Shown piece after piece: positions 1 to 5,097 of a stretch of DNA of 6,181 nt. Made by a program: the position numbers and the translations under genes. Position 1 is the first letter of the stretch. Every line of letters starts with the position of its first letter. The notes below the pieces were generated by a model. That model did no database searches. It was not told the origin of the DNA and saw only the letters and a program-made list of their open reading frames with translations. Source of the DNA: Phycisphaeraceae bacterium (GTDB lineage: Bacteria; Planctomycetota; Phycisphaerae; Phycisphaerales; Phycisphaeraceae); NCBI GenBank assembly GCA_016763955.1, contig JAESSU010000210.1:1-6181 (forward strand), in the 5' to 3' direction.

Positions 1-802
1 CATTGCGGGTATTCCAGGTGCTATTGGCATCATCGCTGAAGGTTTTTCGCTCACCGGTGAAGAAGCTGGCAAATCCTATACGCCTTGGACCGTTATACTA
101 CTCTTGGCTGCGTTTATCACAGTGGTTGCAGGCTCGATCCTCATTACTCAGGGGCAACGGCGAATCCCTATTCAGCAAGCTAAGCATACCCGTGGCCGCA
201 AGGTTTACGGGGGGCAGAAAAGCTACCTCCCACTGCGTGTTAATCACGGTGGTGTCATGCCTATCATCTTTGCATCGTCATTGATGATGTTCCCTAACCT
301 CCTGTTTGGCTGGTTAGGTGGCGTGTATGAAGGCAATGCGTTTTTCTACTTTTTGCAACGTAATTTTAGCAATATGATGAGTTTCCCGTACCTGCTAACG
401 TACATCGGGATGATCTTCTTCTTTGCTTACTTTTGGACCACCGTGCAGTTCCAGCCTAAAGAAATGGCGACACAGCTCCGTGACCACGGTAGCTTTGTCC
501 CCGGTCTTCGCCCTGGCCCACGAACTGCGGATTACTTAGAAACCGTAATGGAACGCATCACTTATGTCGGTGCAGGGTTCCTAGCGATTATCGCAGTGAT
601 TCCGAGTGTGGTTGCCGGTTATTTTGAAATTCCCTTTGCTGTGACCAGTTTTCTGGGCGGTACGGGTTTATTGATTGTCGTGAGTGTGATGTTGGATTTT
701 GTCCAACGAATTGAAGCAGCCTTGATGATGCGGAACTACCCCGGATTCCTTTCAGGAAGTAGTGGTAAAGGTCCGAAGATTCGAGGCAGTCGGCCTACCT
801 GA
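1..802 (+). CDS. secY: Preprotein translocase subunit SecY, C-terminal part (5' truncated by window edge)
   Basis: SecY is the multi-span inner-membrane channel of the Sec export pathway, working with SecE, SecG and SecA or the ribosome. The reading frame is open from base 2, giving 266 visible residues up to the TGA at 800-802, so roughly the last 60% of a usual SecY is present. Visible landmarks are the cytosolic loop motif QGQRR (visible residues about 50-54), the segment LPLRVN followed by PIIFASS (start of TM7), a hydrophobic TM8 (about 131-150), the conserved loop FVPGLRPG (165-172) whose Arg corresponds to E. coli R357, and two final membrane spans with GGTGLLIVVSV. The C-terminus is basic and ends in a GKGPKIRGSRPT-like tail. 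It lies immediately upstream of map as in many spc operons, but without adk between them. Identification is secure; only the N-terminus and start lie outside the window. Confidence 0.97.
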   Translation, partial: IAGIPGAIGIIAEGFSLTGEEAGKSYTPWTVILLLAAFITVVAGSILITQGQRRIPIQQAKHTRGRKVYGGQKSYLPLRVNHGGVMPIIFASSLMMFPNLLFGWLGGVYEGNAFFYFLQRNFSNMMSFPYLLTYIGMIFFFAYFWTTVQFQPKEMATQLRDHGSFVPGLRPGPRTADYLETVMERITYVGAGFLAIIAVIPSVVAGYFEIPFAVTSFLGGTGLLIVVSVMLDFVQRIEAALMMRNYPGFLSGSSGKGPKIRGSRPT

Positions 803-815
803 TTGATTTAGGTAG
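795..815 (+). other. Small inverted repeat over the secY stop codon
   Basis: CTACCT (795-800) is the exact reverse complement of AGGTAG (810-815), with a 9-base loop. The stem overlaps the last SecY codons and its stop. No T-run follows, so it is not a standard Rho-independent terminator; it could be a weak 3'-end structure or chance. Confidence 0.3.
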
Positions 816-832
816 AAATAACCGAATCACAC

Positions 833-861
833 TTGGCATAGACGTTAAGTTTTGATATGAT
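833..861 (+). promoter_or_regulatory. Predicted sigma70-type promoter upstream of map
   Basis: TTGGCA at 833-838 (5 of 6 matches to TTGACA) is separated by exactly 17 bases from TATGAT at 856-861 (5 of 6 matches to TATAAT). TGA at 853-855 supplies the TGn of an extended -10 element. Transcription would start near 868, about 50 bases before the map start codon, so map, infA and the downstream ribosomal genes could be transcribed independently of secY. The match is by eye; that this lineage's housekeeping sigma factor uses these consensus boxes is assumed. Confidence 0.6.
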
Positions 862-868
862 TCTGGGC

Positions 869-883
869 TCTGCATTTTGCAGA
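869..883 (+). other. Hairpin at the predicted 5' end of the map transcript
   Basis: TCTGCA (869-874) and TGCAGA (878-883) are perfect reverse complements around a TTT loop. If transcription starts near 868 from the predicted promoter, this stem would sit at the very 5' end of the message, where hairpins can protect mRNA from decay. The role is inferred. Confidence 0.35.
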
Positions 884-916
884 CTTAGTAAAAAGTAGGA
901 AGTCGGGCTCAGTAGG

Positions 917-1696
917 ATGGCGATTCAACGCAAGACCCGTAAGGAACTGGACAAAATGAGGATCGCTGGCAGAGTGGTTCACAAAGTCCTGGCTCATTGC
1001 AAAGAAATTTGCAAACCGGGCGTTACGACTCTCGAACTCGATGAGTCGGCGTATGAAGTGTTCACGGCTCAGGGAGCTAAGGGATTGTTTAAAAACTATC
1101 CCACCTACAAGCCAGGAGAAGGTTTTCCTTCGAACCTGTGCATCTCGGTAAACGAGGTGGTTGTACACGGGATCGCAGGTGACAGAGTGACTGAGGATGG
1201 CGATATCGTCGGATTCGATTGCGGTGTCAATGTTGATGGATGGTGTGGCGACTCGGCAACCACTGTAATGGTGGGTAACGTGTCCCCGGAAGTTCGCAAG
1301 CTTTGTGAAACGACCGAAGAAATCCTGATGACAGCGATCCAGAATATTAAGCCGGGTCGCAAGTGGAGCCAGGTGGCTCGACTGATGCAAAATATTGCCG
1401 AGCGTGAAGGCTACGGCGTGGTGCGGGACTTTGTGGGACATGGCATCGGTCAAACGATGCATGAAGACCCTAAAGTCCCCAATTTCGTCAGCAGAGATTT
1501 GTTGATGAACGACATTGAATTGCGTGAAGGGATTGTGCTGGCCATTGAGCCGATGTGCAATCTTGGAACGGGTAAAGTCAGGACGCTGGCTGATGGGTGG
1601 ACCATTGTCACCCTCGATAACAAGCCCGCTGCTCATTACGAGCACACCGTTGCTGTGACAGCCAACGGGGCAGAAATCCTGACCGACGGGAATTGA
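917..1696 (+). CDS. map: Methionine aminopeptidase, type I
   Basis: This metalloenzyme removes the initiator methionine from nascent proteins when the second residue is small. The 259 residues align along their length with bacterial type I MAP (E. coli, 264 aa). All five metal ligands of the pita-bread fold are identifiable: D101 in FDCG, D112 in GDSA, H175 in VGHGIG, E211 in AIEPM and E242 in HYEHT. The substrate-side histidines H84 (VVHGI) and H182 (MHEDP) are also present. There is no N-terminal zinc-finger extension, so it is the short class. The ATG at 917 is the only plausible start: a TAG lies in frame at 896, and [18 protein letters not shown] matches the usual N-terminus. The Shine-Dalgarno is poor, with AGTAGG directly abutting the ATG and GTAGGA 16 bases upstream. 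The gene follows a predicted promoter and runs into infA with a 35-base gap. Confidence 0.97.
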   Translation: MAIQRKTRKELDKMRIAGRVVHKVLAHCKEICKPGVTTLELDESAYEVFTAQGAKGLFKNYPTYKPGEGFPSNLCISVNEVVVHGIAGDRVTEDGDIVGFDCGVNVDGWCGDSATTVMVGNVSPEVRKLCETTEEILMTAIQNIKPGRKWSQVARLMQNIAEREGYGVVRDFVGHGIGQTMHEDPKVPNFVSRDLLMNDIELREGIVLAIEPMCNLGTGKVRTLADGWTIVTLDNKPAAHYEHTVAVTANGAEILTDGN

Positions 1697-1731
1697 CAAG
1701 TCTGGAAACAGACGGAAAGAGAGTGCCAGTT

Positions 1732-1947
1732 TTGGCCAAGGAAGATAAAATTCAGGTAGACGGTGTGGTGCTTGATGCATTGCCTAACGCAATGTTCAAA
1801 GTCAAGTTAGATAATGGGCATGAAATTCTTGCTCAGATTTCTGGCAAGATGCGTATGCACTACATCCGAATCCTGCCAGGTGACAAAGTAACCGTGGACA
1901 TTAGTTCTTATGACCTAACCCGCGGCCGAATTATTTACCGTCAGTAA
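1732..1947 (+). CDS. infA: Translation initiation factor IF-1, TTG start
   Basis: IF-1 is a single S1/OB-fold protein that binds the 30S A site with IF-2 and IF-3 during initiation. Translation from the TTG at 1732 gives 71 residues beginning [20 protein letters not shown] and ending [11 protein letters not shown], matching the family along its whole length (usually 71-73 aa). Core motifs visible are [27 protein letters not shown] and YDLTRGRI. The frame is open further back to a TTG at 1693 that overlaps the map stop, but those 13 extra codons have no counterpart in IF-1. The purine-rich AGAGAG (1718-1723), 8 bases before 1732, is a reasonable ribosome-binding site and supports the downstream start. 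It lies between map and rpmJ, its usual place. Confidence 0.95.
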   Translation: MAKEDKIQVDGVVLDALPNAMFKVKLDNGHEILAQISGKMRMHYIRILPGDKVTVDISSYDLTRGRIIYRQ

Positions 1948-1964
1948 TCACGTCAAGTGATTTT
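1946..1964 (+). other. Small hairpin after infA
   Basis: AATCAC (1946-1951) pairs perfectly with GTGATT (1957-1962) around a 5-base loop, and the 3' arm runs into TTTT (1961-1964). It overlaps the infA stop and ends 20 bases before rpmJ. It is too short and AT-rich to be a strong terminator; partial attenuation or message processing is possible. Confidence 0.3.
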
Positions 1965-1984
1965 GGCTAAGTAGAGGTAGAACC

Positions 1985-2098
1985 ATGAAAGTTCGCTCAA
2001 GCGTAAAACGAATCTGTGAACACTGCAAGGTCATCCGGCGCAAAGGCGTCGTACGTGTGATCTGCATCAATCCCAAGCACAAACAGCGTCAAGGCTAA
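1985..2098 (+). CDS. rpmJ: 50S ribosomal protein L36 (bL36)
   Basis: L36 is a tiny zinc-ribbon protein of the large ribosomal subunit. This 37-codon gene starts at ATG 1985 and ends at TAA 2096-2098. The protein begins [19 protein letters not shown] and ends NPKHKQRQG, the family's usual length. The four zinc ligands of the zinc-binding form are present: C11, C14, C27 and H32. GAGG at 1974-1977, 7 bases before the ATG, is a good Shine-Dalgarno. It sits between infA and rpsM, the standard order. Confidence 0.97.
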   Translation: MKVRSSVKRICEHCKVIRRKGVVRVICINPKHKQRQG

Positions 2099-2119
2099 AC
2101 CCAGTAAAGGAACGCAAAC

Positions 2120-2503
2120 ATGCCACGTATTGCAGGCACAGACATCCCAGATAATAAGCATATTCGCATTTCATTGCGATATGTCTATGGCATCGGTCCC
2201 AAACATTCTGATGATATTCTTCAGGAAGTGGGTATCGAAGGTCACGTTCGTGCACGCGAACTCACAGACGATCAATTGGCTCAAATCACTGCGGTGATCA
2301 CTGCCAAGTTTGTGGTTGAAGGTGCACTTCGTCGTCAGATCCAGCAGAACATCGGTCGTCTTCGTGACATCCGATCCTACCGCGGTGACCGTCACCGTCG
2401 TGGCTTGCCGGTTCGTGGACAACGGACACAGACCAATGCACGTACACGCAAGGGTCGTAAGAAAACAGTCGCCGGTAAAAAGGGCGTCAAGGGCATGAAG
2501 TAA
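2120..2503 (+). CDS. rpsM: 30S ribosomal protein S13 (uS13)
   Basis: S13 sits in the head of the small subunit, contacting the P-site tRNA and forming bridges to the large subunit. The 127-residue product starts MPRIAGTDIPDNKHIRISL, carries the helix-two-turn-helix region around RYVYGIG (20-26), and has the S13 signature GLPVRGQRTQTNARTRKG (95-112). A lysine-rich tail (113-127) is of the kind that reaches the decoding site. AAAGGAA at 2106-2112, 7 bases before the ATG, is the ribosome-binding site. rpmJ ends 21 bases upstream. It is the first gene of the alpha-operon portion. Confidence 0.98.
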   Translation: MPRIAGTDIPDNKHIRISLRYVYGIGPKHSDDILQEVGIEGHVRARELTDDQLAQITAVITAKFVVEGALRRQIQQNIGRLRDIRSYRGDRHRRGLPVRGQRTQTNARTRKGRKKTVAGKKGVKGMK

Positions 2504-2510
2504 TCATGCT

Positions 2511-2546
2511 TTTGGGATGGGCAGACTTGTTAACGCCCATCTCAAG
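2511..2546 (+). other. Stem-loop 1 in the rpsM-rpsK spacer
   Basis: GATGGGC (2516-2522) and GCCCATC (2535-2541) are perfect reverse complements. The pairing extends outwards through GG/TC, TT/AA and a wobble to about 12 pairs (2511-2522 with 2535-2546), with a 12-base loop. No T-run follows, so it is not a simple terminator. It begins 7 bases after the rpsM stop. It may act in message processing, attenuation or protein binding; the sequence does not decide. Confidence 0.55.
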
Positions 2547-2553
2547 CACCGAT

Positions 2554-2581
2554 CTTGGCAGAAGCTATACCGTCTGCCAAG
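2554..2581 (+). other. Stem-loop 2 in the rpsM-rpsK spacer
   Basis: CTTGGCAGA (2554-2562) and TCTGCCAAG (2573-2581) form a perfect 9-bp stem around a 10-base loop. It follows stem-loop 1 with only 7 bases between them and ends 24 bases before the rpsK start. The only strong Shine-Dalgarno-like string here, GGGAG (2581-2585), abuts its 3' side but lies about 20 bases from the rpsK ATG. It could be a regulatory leader for rpsK; there is no T-run. Confidence 0.55.
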
Positions 2582-2605
2582 GGAGCAAGAAAGTAGAAAA
2601 GAAAC

Positions 2606-2983
2606 ATGGCAAAGAAAACAAAGAAAATCCGCAAGAACGTCTCACGTGGCATCGCTCACGTCAAGTCAACGTTCAACAACACCATTGTCACCATCACAGA
2701 CATGAATGGCGAAACGCTCTGTCAGGAATCAGCCGGATCAACCGGTCAAAAGGGTTCACGCAAGAGCACGCCATTCGCTGCCACACGTGCCGCTGAAGCT
2801 TGTGCTTCTAAAGCCAAGAAATATGGCATGCAGCAAGTTGAAGTTCGTGTTAAGGGTGCTGGGGCAGGTCGCGAATCTGCGGTCACTGCATTGCAGGCTG
2901 CGGGTCTAAAGATCACCGCTGTGGAAGATCATACCCCGATCCCACACAACGGCTGTCGTCCTTGTAAGCGTCGACGCGTGTAA
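2606..2983 (+). CDS. rpsK: 30S ribosomal protein S11 (uS11)
   Basis: S11 lies on the platform of the small subunit near the mRNA exit and the anti-Shine-Dalgarno helix. The 125-residue protein starts [20 protein letters not shown]. It shows [12 protein letters not shown] (21-32) and the long C-terminal signature with [11 protein letters not shown] (82-92), [11 protein letters not shown] (109-119) and the terminal KRRRV. The Asn-Gly pair N115-G116 corresponds to the site that is isomerised to isoaspartate in E. coli S11. Position 120 is Cys where E. coli has Pro, a minor variant. The start has only a weak purine-rich leader (AGAAAAG around 2595-2601) and no clear Shine-Dalgarno, unlike its neighbours; two stem-loops precede it. 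It is followed by rpoA, not rpsD. Confidence 0.98.
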   Translation: MAKKTKKIRKNVSRGIAHVKSTFNNTIVTITDMNGETLCQESAGSTGQKGSRKSTPFAATRAAEACASKAKKYGMQQVEVRVKGAGAGRESAVTALQAAGLKITAVEDHTPIPHNGCRPCKRRRV

Positions 2984-2984
2984 T

Positions 2985-3003
2985 CTTATTTTTGTAAAAT
3001 AAG
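2985..3003 (+). other. AT-rich hairpin directly after rpsK
   Basis: CTTATTTT (2985-2992) and AAAATAAG (2996-3003) form a perfect 8-bp stem with a 3-base loop, one base after the rpsK stop. It has almost no G-C pairs and no following T-run, so it may be a 3'-end stabiliser rather than a terminator. Confidence 0.45.
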
Positions 3004-3020
3004 CTGCTTGCGGCTTAACC

Positions 3021-3053
3021 TGTCTTGTCCCGTTATTTTGGGATAGCAAGACA
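3021..3053 (+). other. Bulged stem-loop in the rpsK-rpoA spacer
   Basis: TGTCTTG (3021-3027) pairs with CAAGACA (3047-3053), and the inner TCCC (3028-3031) pairs with GGGA (3040-3043). This makes an 11-bp stem with a 3-base bulge (TAG, 3044-3046) and an 8-base loop. The continuous outer and inner pairing makes chance less likely than for the shorter repeats here. It occupies the space where rpsD is often found. A binding site for an autoregulatory ribosomal protein is one possibility, not shown by the sequence. Confidence 0.5.
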
Positions 3054-3095
3054 TATGTACATTCAATGTTCATTCATACCGTTGTCACAGAAGCT

Positions 3096-3122
3096 AACCC
3101 AAGCTCACCAGCAAACTGGGTT
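3096..3122 (+). other. Third inverted repeat in the rpsK-rpoA spacer
   Basis: AACCCA (3096-3101) pairs with TGGGTT (3117-3122), and GCT/AGC (3103-3105 with 3110-3112) could stack inside. The 3' arm runs into TTTT (3121-3124), so it faintly resembles an attenuator, but the stem is short. A further near-palindrome, ATCCTTTAAGGAT, lies at 3144-3156 ahead of the rpoA ribosome-binding site. Confidence 0.3.
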
Positions 3123-3167
3123 TTAAGCGTGATGGCAACGAGTATCCTTTAAGGATCTGCTGGTATC

Positions 3168-3220
3168 GGAGACCGACTTATGCGTATCGATGGCGAAATC
3201 TTGAACTTCCCAGCCGCGTT
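3168..3220 (+). other. Displaced rpoA start: SD and ATG one base out of frame, N-terminal codons in the -1 frame
   Basis: GGAG at 3168-3171 lies 8 bases before ATG 3180, an ideal start site, and ATG CGT ATC encodes MRI. In that frame translation would continue as DGEILNFPAAL and stop at TAG 3336-3338 after 52 codons. In the -1 frame, bases 3188-3220 read RWRNLELPSRV, which continues directly into the rpoA frame and resembles the N-terminus I recall for planctomycete alpha subunits (MRIRWRGLELPSRV-like). One base therefore appears to be missing around 3186-3190. Either this is a deletion or sequence error, or the gene is expressed by frameshifting or from a later start. Confidence 0.75.
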
Positions 3221-4198
3221 GTGGCTGATAAAAAATTCACTTCCGAGACCTACGGCAAGTTTGTTGTCGAGCCCTTCGAACGTGGTATGGGTACGACCAT
3301 TGGCAATAGCCTTCGTCGTATTCTTCTTTCGAGCCTAGAAGGTGCAGCTGTCACTAGCGTTAAACTCGCTGGTGCAAGCCATGAATTTTGTAGTCTCGAA
3401 GGTGTGATGGAAGATGTCACCGACATCATCCTAAATGTTAAAAACTTGATCGTTGCTTCTACGTCAGACGAGCCTAAGACGCTTCGTTTGTCTGCTGAAG
3501 GTCCTGGTGAAGTCACCGCTGAACTTATCGAAGCCGATACGTCAGTGACTATTCACAGCAAAGACTTGCTCCTGTGCACACTCACCAAGCAGATCGACTT
3601 CGATATGGAACTTAAAATTCAGAAGGGCCGTGGCTATGTCCCAGCTTCTGAACAGTACCAATCCGGTGAAGATCAAGAAGTGGGTATTATCCCAGTCGAT
3701 GCGATTTATTCACCTGTCGTGCGAGTCCGCTACAAGGTTGAAGACACCCGTGTGGGACAGAAGACCAACTACGATAAGTTGACGCTTGAAATCTGGACCA
3801 ATGGCACGCTGACGCCGGAAATGGCGCTTGTCGAAGCTGCTAAAATCCTTCGTAAGCATCTTAACCCATTCGTTCAATACTTTGAAATCGGCAAGGAAAC
3901 TGCAAGCGAAGCCGCTGCCGCAGCTGCCCGTGTCGATGAAGACCTGATTCGTAAATTGCAAATGCCCATTAGCGAACTTGAAATGTCCGTTCGTGCAAGC
4001 AACTGTCTTGAATCTGCAAAAATGAATTCTGTTGCTGAACTGGTTCAGCAAACTGAAAGTGATCTGTTGAAGGTTCGTTCCTTTGGTAAGACCTCGCTTC
4101 GCGAAGTCCGCCGTAAACTAACTGAACTGGAATTGCACCTGGGCATGGAACTGCCTGAGGAACTGCGTCAGCGAATTAAGGCTGATTCGGTCATCTGA
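3221..4198 (+). CDS. rpoA: DNA-directed RNA polymerase subunit alpha; 5' end apparently frameshifted
   Basis: Alpha dimerises to nucleate RNA polymerase assembly, and its C-terminal domain binds UP elements and activators. The continuous frame from GTG 3221 gives 325 residues. The N-terminal domain shows YGKFVVEPFERG (11-22), the core-assembly motif GNSLRRILLSSLEGAAVTSV (28-47), GRGYVPAS (136-143) and YSPVVRVRYKVEDTRVGQ (163-180). An alanine-rich linker (228-237) leads to the C-terminal domain (about 248-312) with its DNA-binding residues: R258, N261 and C262 in VRASNCL and K290 in FGKTS, matching E. coli R265, N268, C269 and K298. GTG 3221 has no Shine-Dalgarno and would omit about 14 expected N-terminal residues. 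The natural start is probably ATG 3180, which is out of frame by one base; restored, the protein would be about 339 aa. Loss of an essential gene is unlikely. Confidence 0.93.
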   Translation: MADKKFTSETYGKFVVEPFERGMGTTIGNSLRRILLSSLEGAAVTSVKLAGASHEFCSLEGVMEDVTDIILNVKNLIVASTSDEPKTLRLSAEGPGEVTAELIEADTSVTIHSKDLLLCTLTKQIDFDMELKIQKGRGYVPASEQYQSGEDQEVGIIPVDAIYSPVVRVRYKVEDTRVGQKTNYDKLTLEIWTNGTLTPEMALVEAAKILRKHLNPFVQYFEIGKETASEAAAAAARVDEDLIRKLQMPISELEMSVRASNCLESAKMNSVAELVQQTESDLLKVRSFGKTSLREVRRKLTELELHLGMELPEELRQRIKADSVI

Positions 4199-4218
4199 TA
4201 ATTAAGATTTGAAAAACA

Positions 4219-4247
4219 CCGCCAAGCGTGATGCTTGACGGGGAGGT
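4219..4247 (+). promoter_or_regulatory. Strong rplQ Shine-Dalgarno beside a short stem
   Basis: GGGAGGT (4241-4247), 8 bases before ATG 4256, is the strongest Shine-Dalgarno in the window and decides the rplQ start against the in-frame TTG further upstream. Just before it, CCG-C-CAAGC (4219-4227) can pair with GCTTG-A-CGG (4233-4241) with one mismatch. The stem would touch only the first G of the Shine-Dalgarno, so any effect on translation is speculative. Confidence 0.55.
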
Positions 4248-4255
4248 TTAATACC

Positions 4256-4840
4256 ATGAGACATAGAGTAGGCGGTTTCAAACTCGGACGTGACACGGAA
4301 CATCGTAAAGCGATGTGGCGTAACATGGCGATCTCGCTTCTGACCCACGGTCAGATCAAGACAACGGTTCCTAAGGCCAAAAGCCTTAAGCCCTTCGTCG
4401 AAAAGCTGATCACCTTGGCTAAAAAGGGTGACCTTGCTGCCCGCCGTCGTGTCATTCAGCAGATCGGTAACCCGATCATGATCAAGTTTGACGAAGACCC
4501 AGACGTCCAACGTAACAAGTACGGCGAACTGATTAACGGTCCACGTCTCGTCAAGCGTTTGTTTGACGAAATCGGTCCTCGTTACAGTGATCGTCCCGGT
4601 GGTTACACTCGCATTATTCGCACAGGCAAGCACCGCATCGGTGATGCTGGCGACATTTGCGTGATCCAGCTCGTCGGTGATGAGTCTGGCCCGCAAGTTT
4701 CAGGTCAGTACAGCCGTCGTCGCGACAAAGCGAATCGACGCATGGAATACGCAGCGAAGCTCCGCAAGGCAGCGAACGCTCCGGAAGTCCAAGAAGCTGC
4801 GCCCCAAGCACCAGCTGCTGATGACAATGCCGCAGAATAA
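4256..4840 (+). CDS. rplQ: 50S ribosomal protein L17 (bL17), long form
   Basis: L17 lies near the exit of the peptide tunnel on the large subunit. From ATG 4256 the product is 194 aa and starts MRHRVGGFKLGRDTEHRKAM, the conserved L17 N-terminus. Other family segments are WRNMAISLLTHGQIKTTVPKA (21-41), LITLAKKGDLAARR (51-64), RLFDEIGPRYSDRPGGYTRI (101-120) and GDAGDICVIQLV (129-140). Compared with E. coli L17 (127 aa) there is an insertion of about 20 residues at 73-97 containing MIKFDEDPDVQRNKYG. There is also a C-terminal extension of about 50 residues, basic at first (SRRRDKANRR) and then Ala/Pro/Glu-rich (172-194). An in-frame upstream TTG at 4235 would add seven residues without family support. 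The gene follows rpoA by 57 bases and closes the operon. Confidence 0.97.
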   Translation: MRHRVGGFKLGRDTEHRKAMWRNMAISLLTHGQIKTTVPKAKSLKPFVEKLITLAKKGDLAARRRVIQQIGNPIMIKFDEDPDVQRNKYGELINGPRLVKRLFDEIGPRYSDRPGGYTRIIRTGKHRIGDAGDICVIQLVGDESGPQVSGQYSRRRDKANRRMEYAAKLRKAANAPEVQEAAPQAPAADDNAAE

Positions 4841-4841
4841 A

Positions 4842-4857
4842 TGAACCCTTAGGTTCA
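4842..4857 (+). other. Small hairpin after the rplQ stop
   Basis: TGAACC (4842-4847) and GGTTCA (4852-4857) form a perfect 6-bp stem with a CTTA tetraloop, one base after the rplQ stop and 10 bases before the terminator stem. It has no T-run of its own. Confidence 0.45.
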
Positions 4858-4866
4858 CATGAATAT

Positions 4867-4904
4867 AAACGCTCAGTATGTCACAAGCATGCTGAGCGTT
4901 TTTT
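4867..4904 (+). terminator. Rho-independent terminator closing the ribosomal operon
   Basis: AACGCTCAGTATG (4868-4880) pairs with CATGCTGAGCGTT (4888-4900) over 13 positions with a single T-G wobble, around a 7-base loop, and A4867 can add a pair with T4901. Six consecutive T residues (4899-4904) follow the GC-rich part of the stem. This is a classic intrinsic terminator on the + strand, placed 27 bases after rplQ. It implies that the next gene has its own promoter. Confidence 0.93.
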
Positions 4905-4965
4905 CATGCGCAGCTTACACTAGTTAAACTCTAATGTTCTAGTATTTTATTGCAGCTAAAACGTT

Positions 4966-5097
4966 ATGTATTGCATCTTGCGAAGCATCAGCGATACGCC
5001 CCCGGAAGTGTCGCAGCTATTTCTCGTAGCGATGCTTGATCGTGATCCAATGCAAAATAGACGCGATGCGTATAATGAATCTGAAATGAGGAATTGA
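4966..5097 (+). CDS. Possible 43-codon small ORF overlapping the next gene's start
   Basis: ATG 4966 opens a 43-residue frame starting MYCILRSISDTPPEVSQL, with a polar C-terminus containing MLDRDPMQNRRDAYNESEMRN-like residues (23-43). It ends at TGA 5095-5097. That stop overlaps the ATG of the downstream gene as TGATG, an arrangement typical of translational coupling. Against it, there is no Shine-Dalgarno before 4966, the ORF is short, I recognise no family, and a TATAAT box for the next gene lies inside it. It could be a leader peptide, a small coupled gene or chance. Confidence 0.25.
   Translation: MYCILRSISDTPPEVSQLFLVAMLDRDPMQNRRDAYNESEMRN
4983..5037 (+). repeat. Imperfect inverted repeat in the rplQ to HEAT-gene spacer
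   Basis: AAGCATC (4983-4989) is the reverse complement of GATGCTT (5031-5037). Inside, GC and TAC (4991-4992, 4995-4997) can pair with GTAGC (5026-5030). AGCGAT also occurs twice in direct orientation (4990-4995 and 5028-5033). It lies just upstream of the TATAAT box, so an operator is conceivable, but the signal is weak. Confidence 0.25.
5071..5091 (+). promoter_or_regulatory. Candidate -10 box and ribosome-binding site for the HEAT-like gene
   Basis: TATAAT at 5071-5076 is a perfect -10 hexamer, 20 bases before ATG 5097. No good -35 lies 16-18 bases upstream; TTGATC at 5036-5041 is too far (29 bases). GAGG at 5088-5091 is a sound Shine-Dalgarno 5 bases before ATG 5097, but only 2 bases from the in-frame TTG at 5094, so ATG 5097 is the better start. 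A separate promoter fits the strong terminator upstream. Confidence 0.45.

Noticed and set aside
1693..1731. Longer infA from TTG 1693 overlapping the map stop
   Set aside because: The 13 additional residues have no counterpart in IF-1, and the family N-terminus MAKED begins at TTG 1732.
845..1780. 311-codon ORF on the - strand across map
   Set aside because: It is wholly antisense to map, whose metal ligands and full-length family match are clear. It shows no recognisable domain and also covers the predicted map promoter, so it is a shadow frame.
2504..2605. Remnant of rpsD or another gene in the rpsM-rpsK spacer
   Set aside because: The spacer is dominated by two inverted repeats and no frame gives S4-like or other protein-like sequence; ORFs starting here run out of frame into rpsK.
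3038..3063. Promoter in the rpsK-rpoA spacer (TTGGGA with TACATT)
   Set aside because: The spacing is 14 bases and both boxes are poor matches; TTGTCA at 3082-3087 has no -10 partner either.
4202..4696. 164-codon ORF on the - strand across rplQ
   Set aside because: It is antisense to the well-identified L17 gene and its translation resembles no known family.
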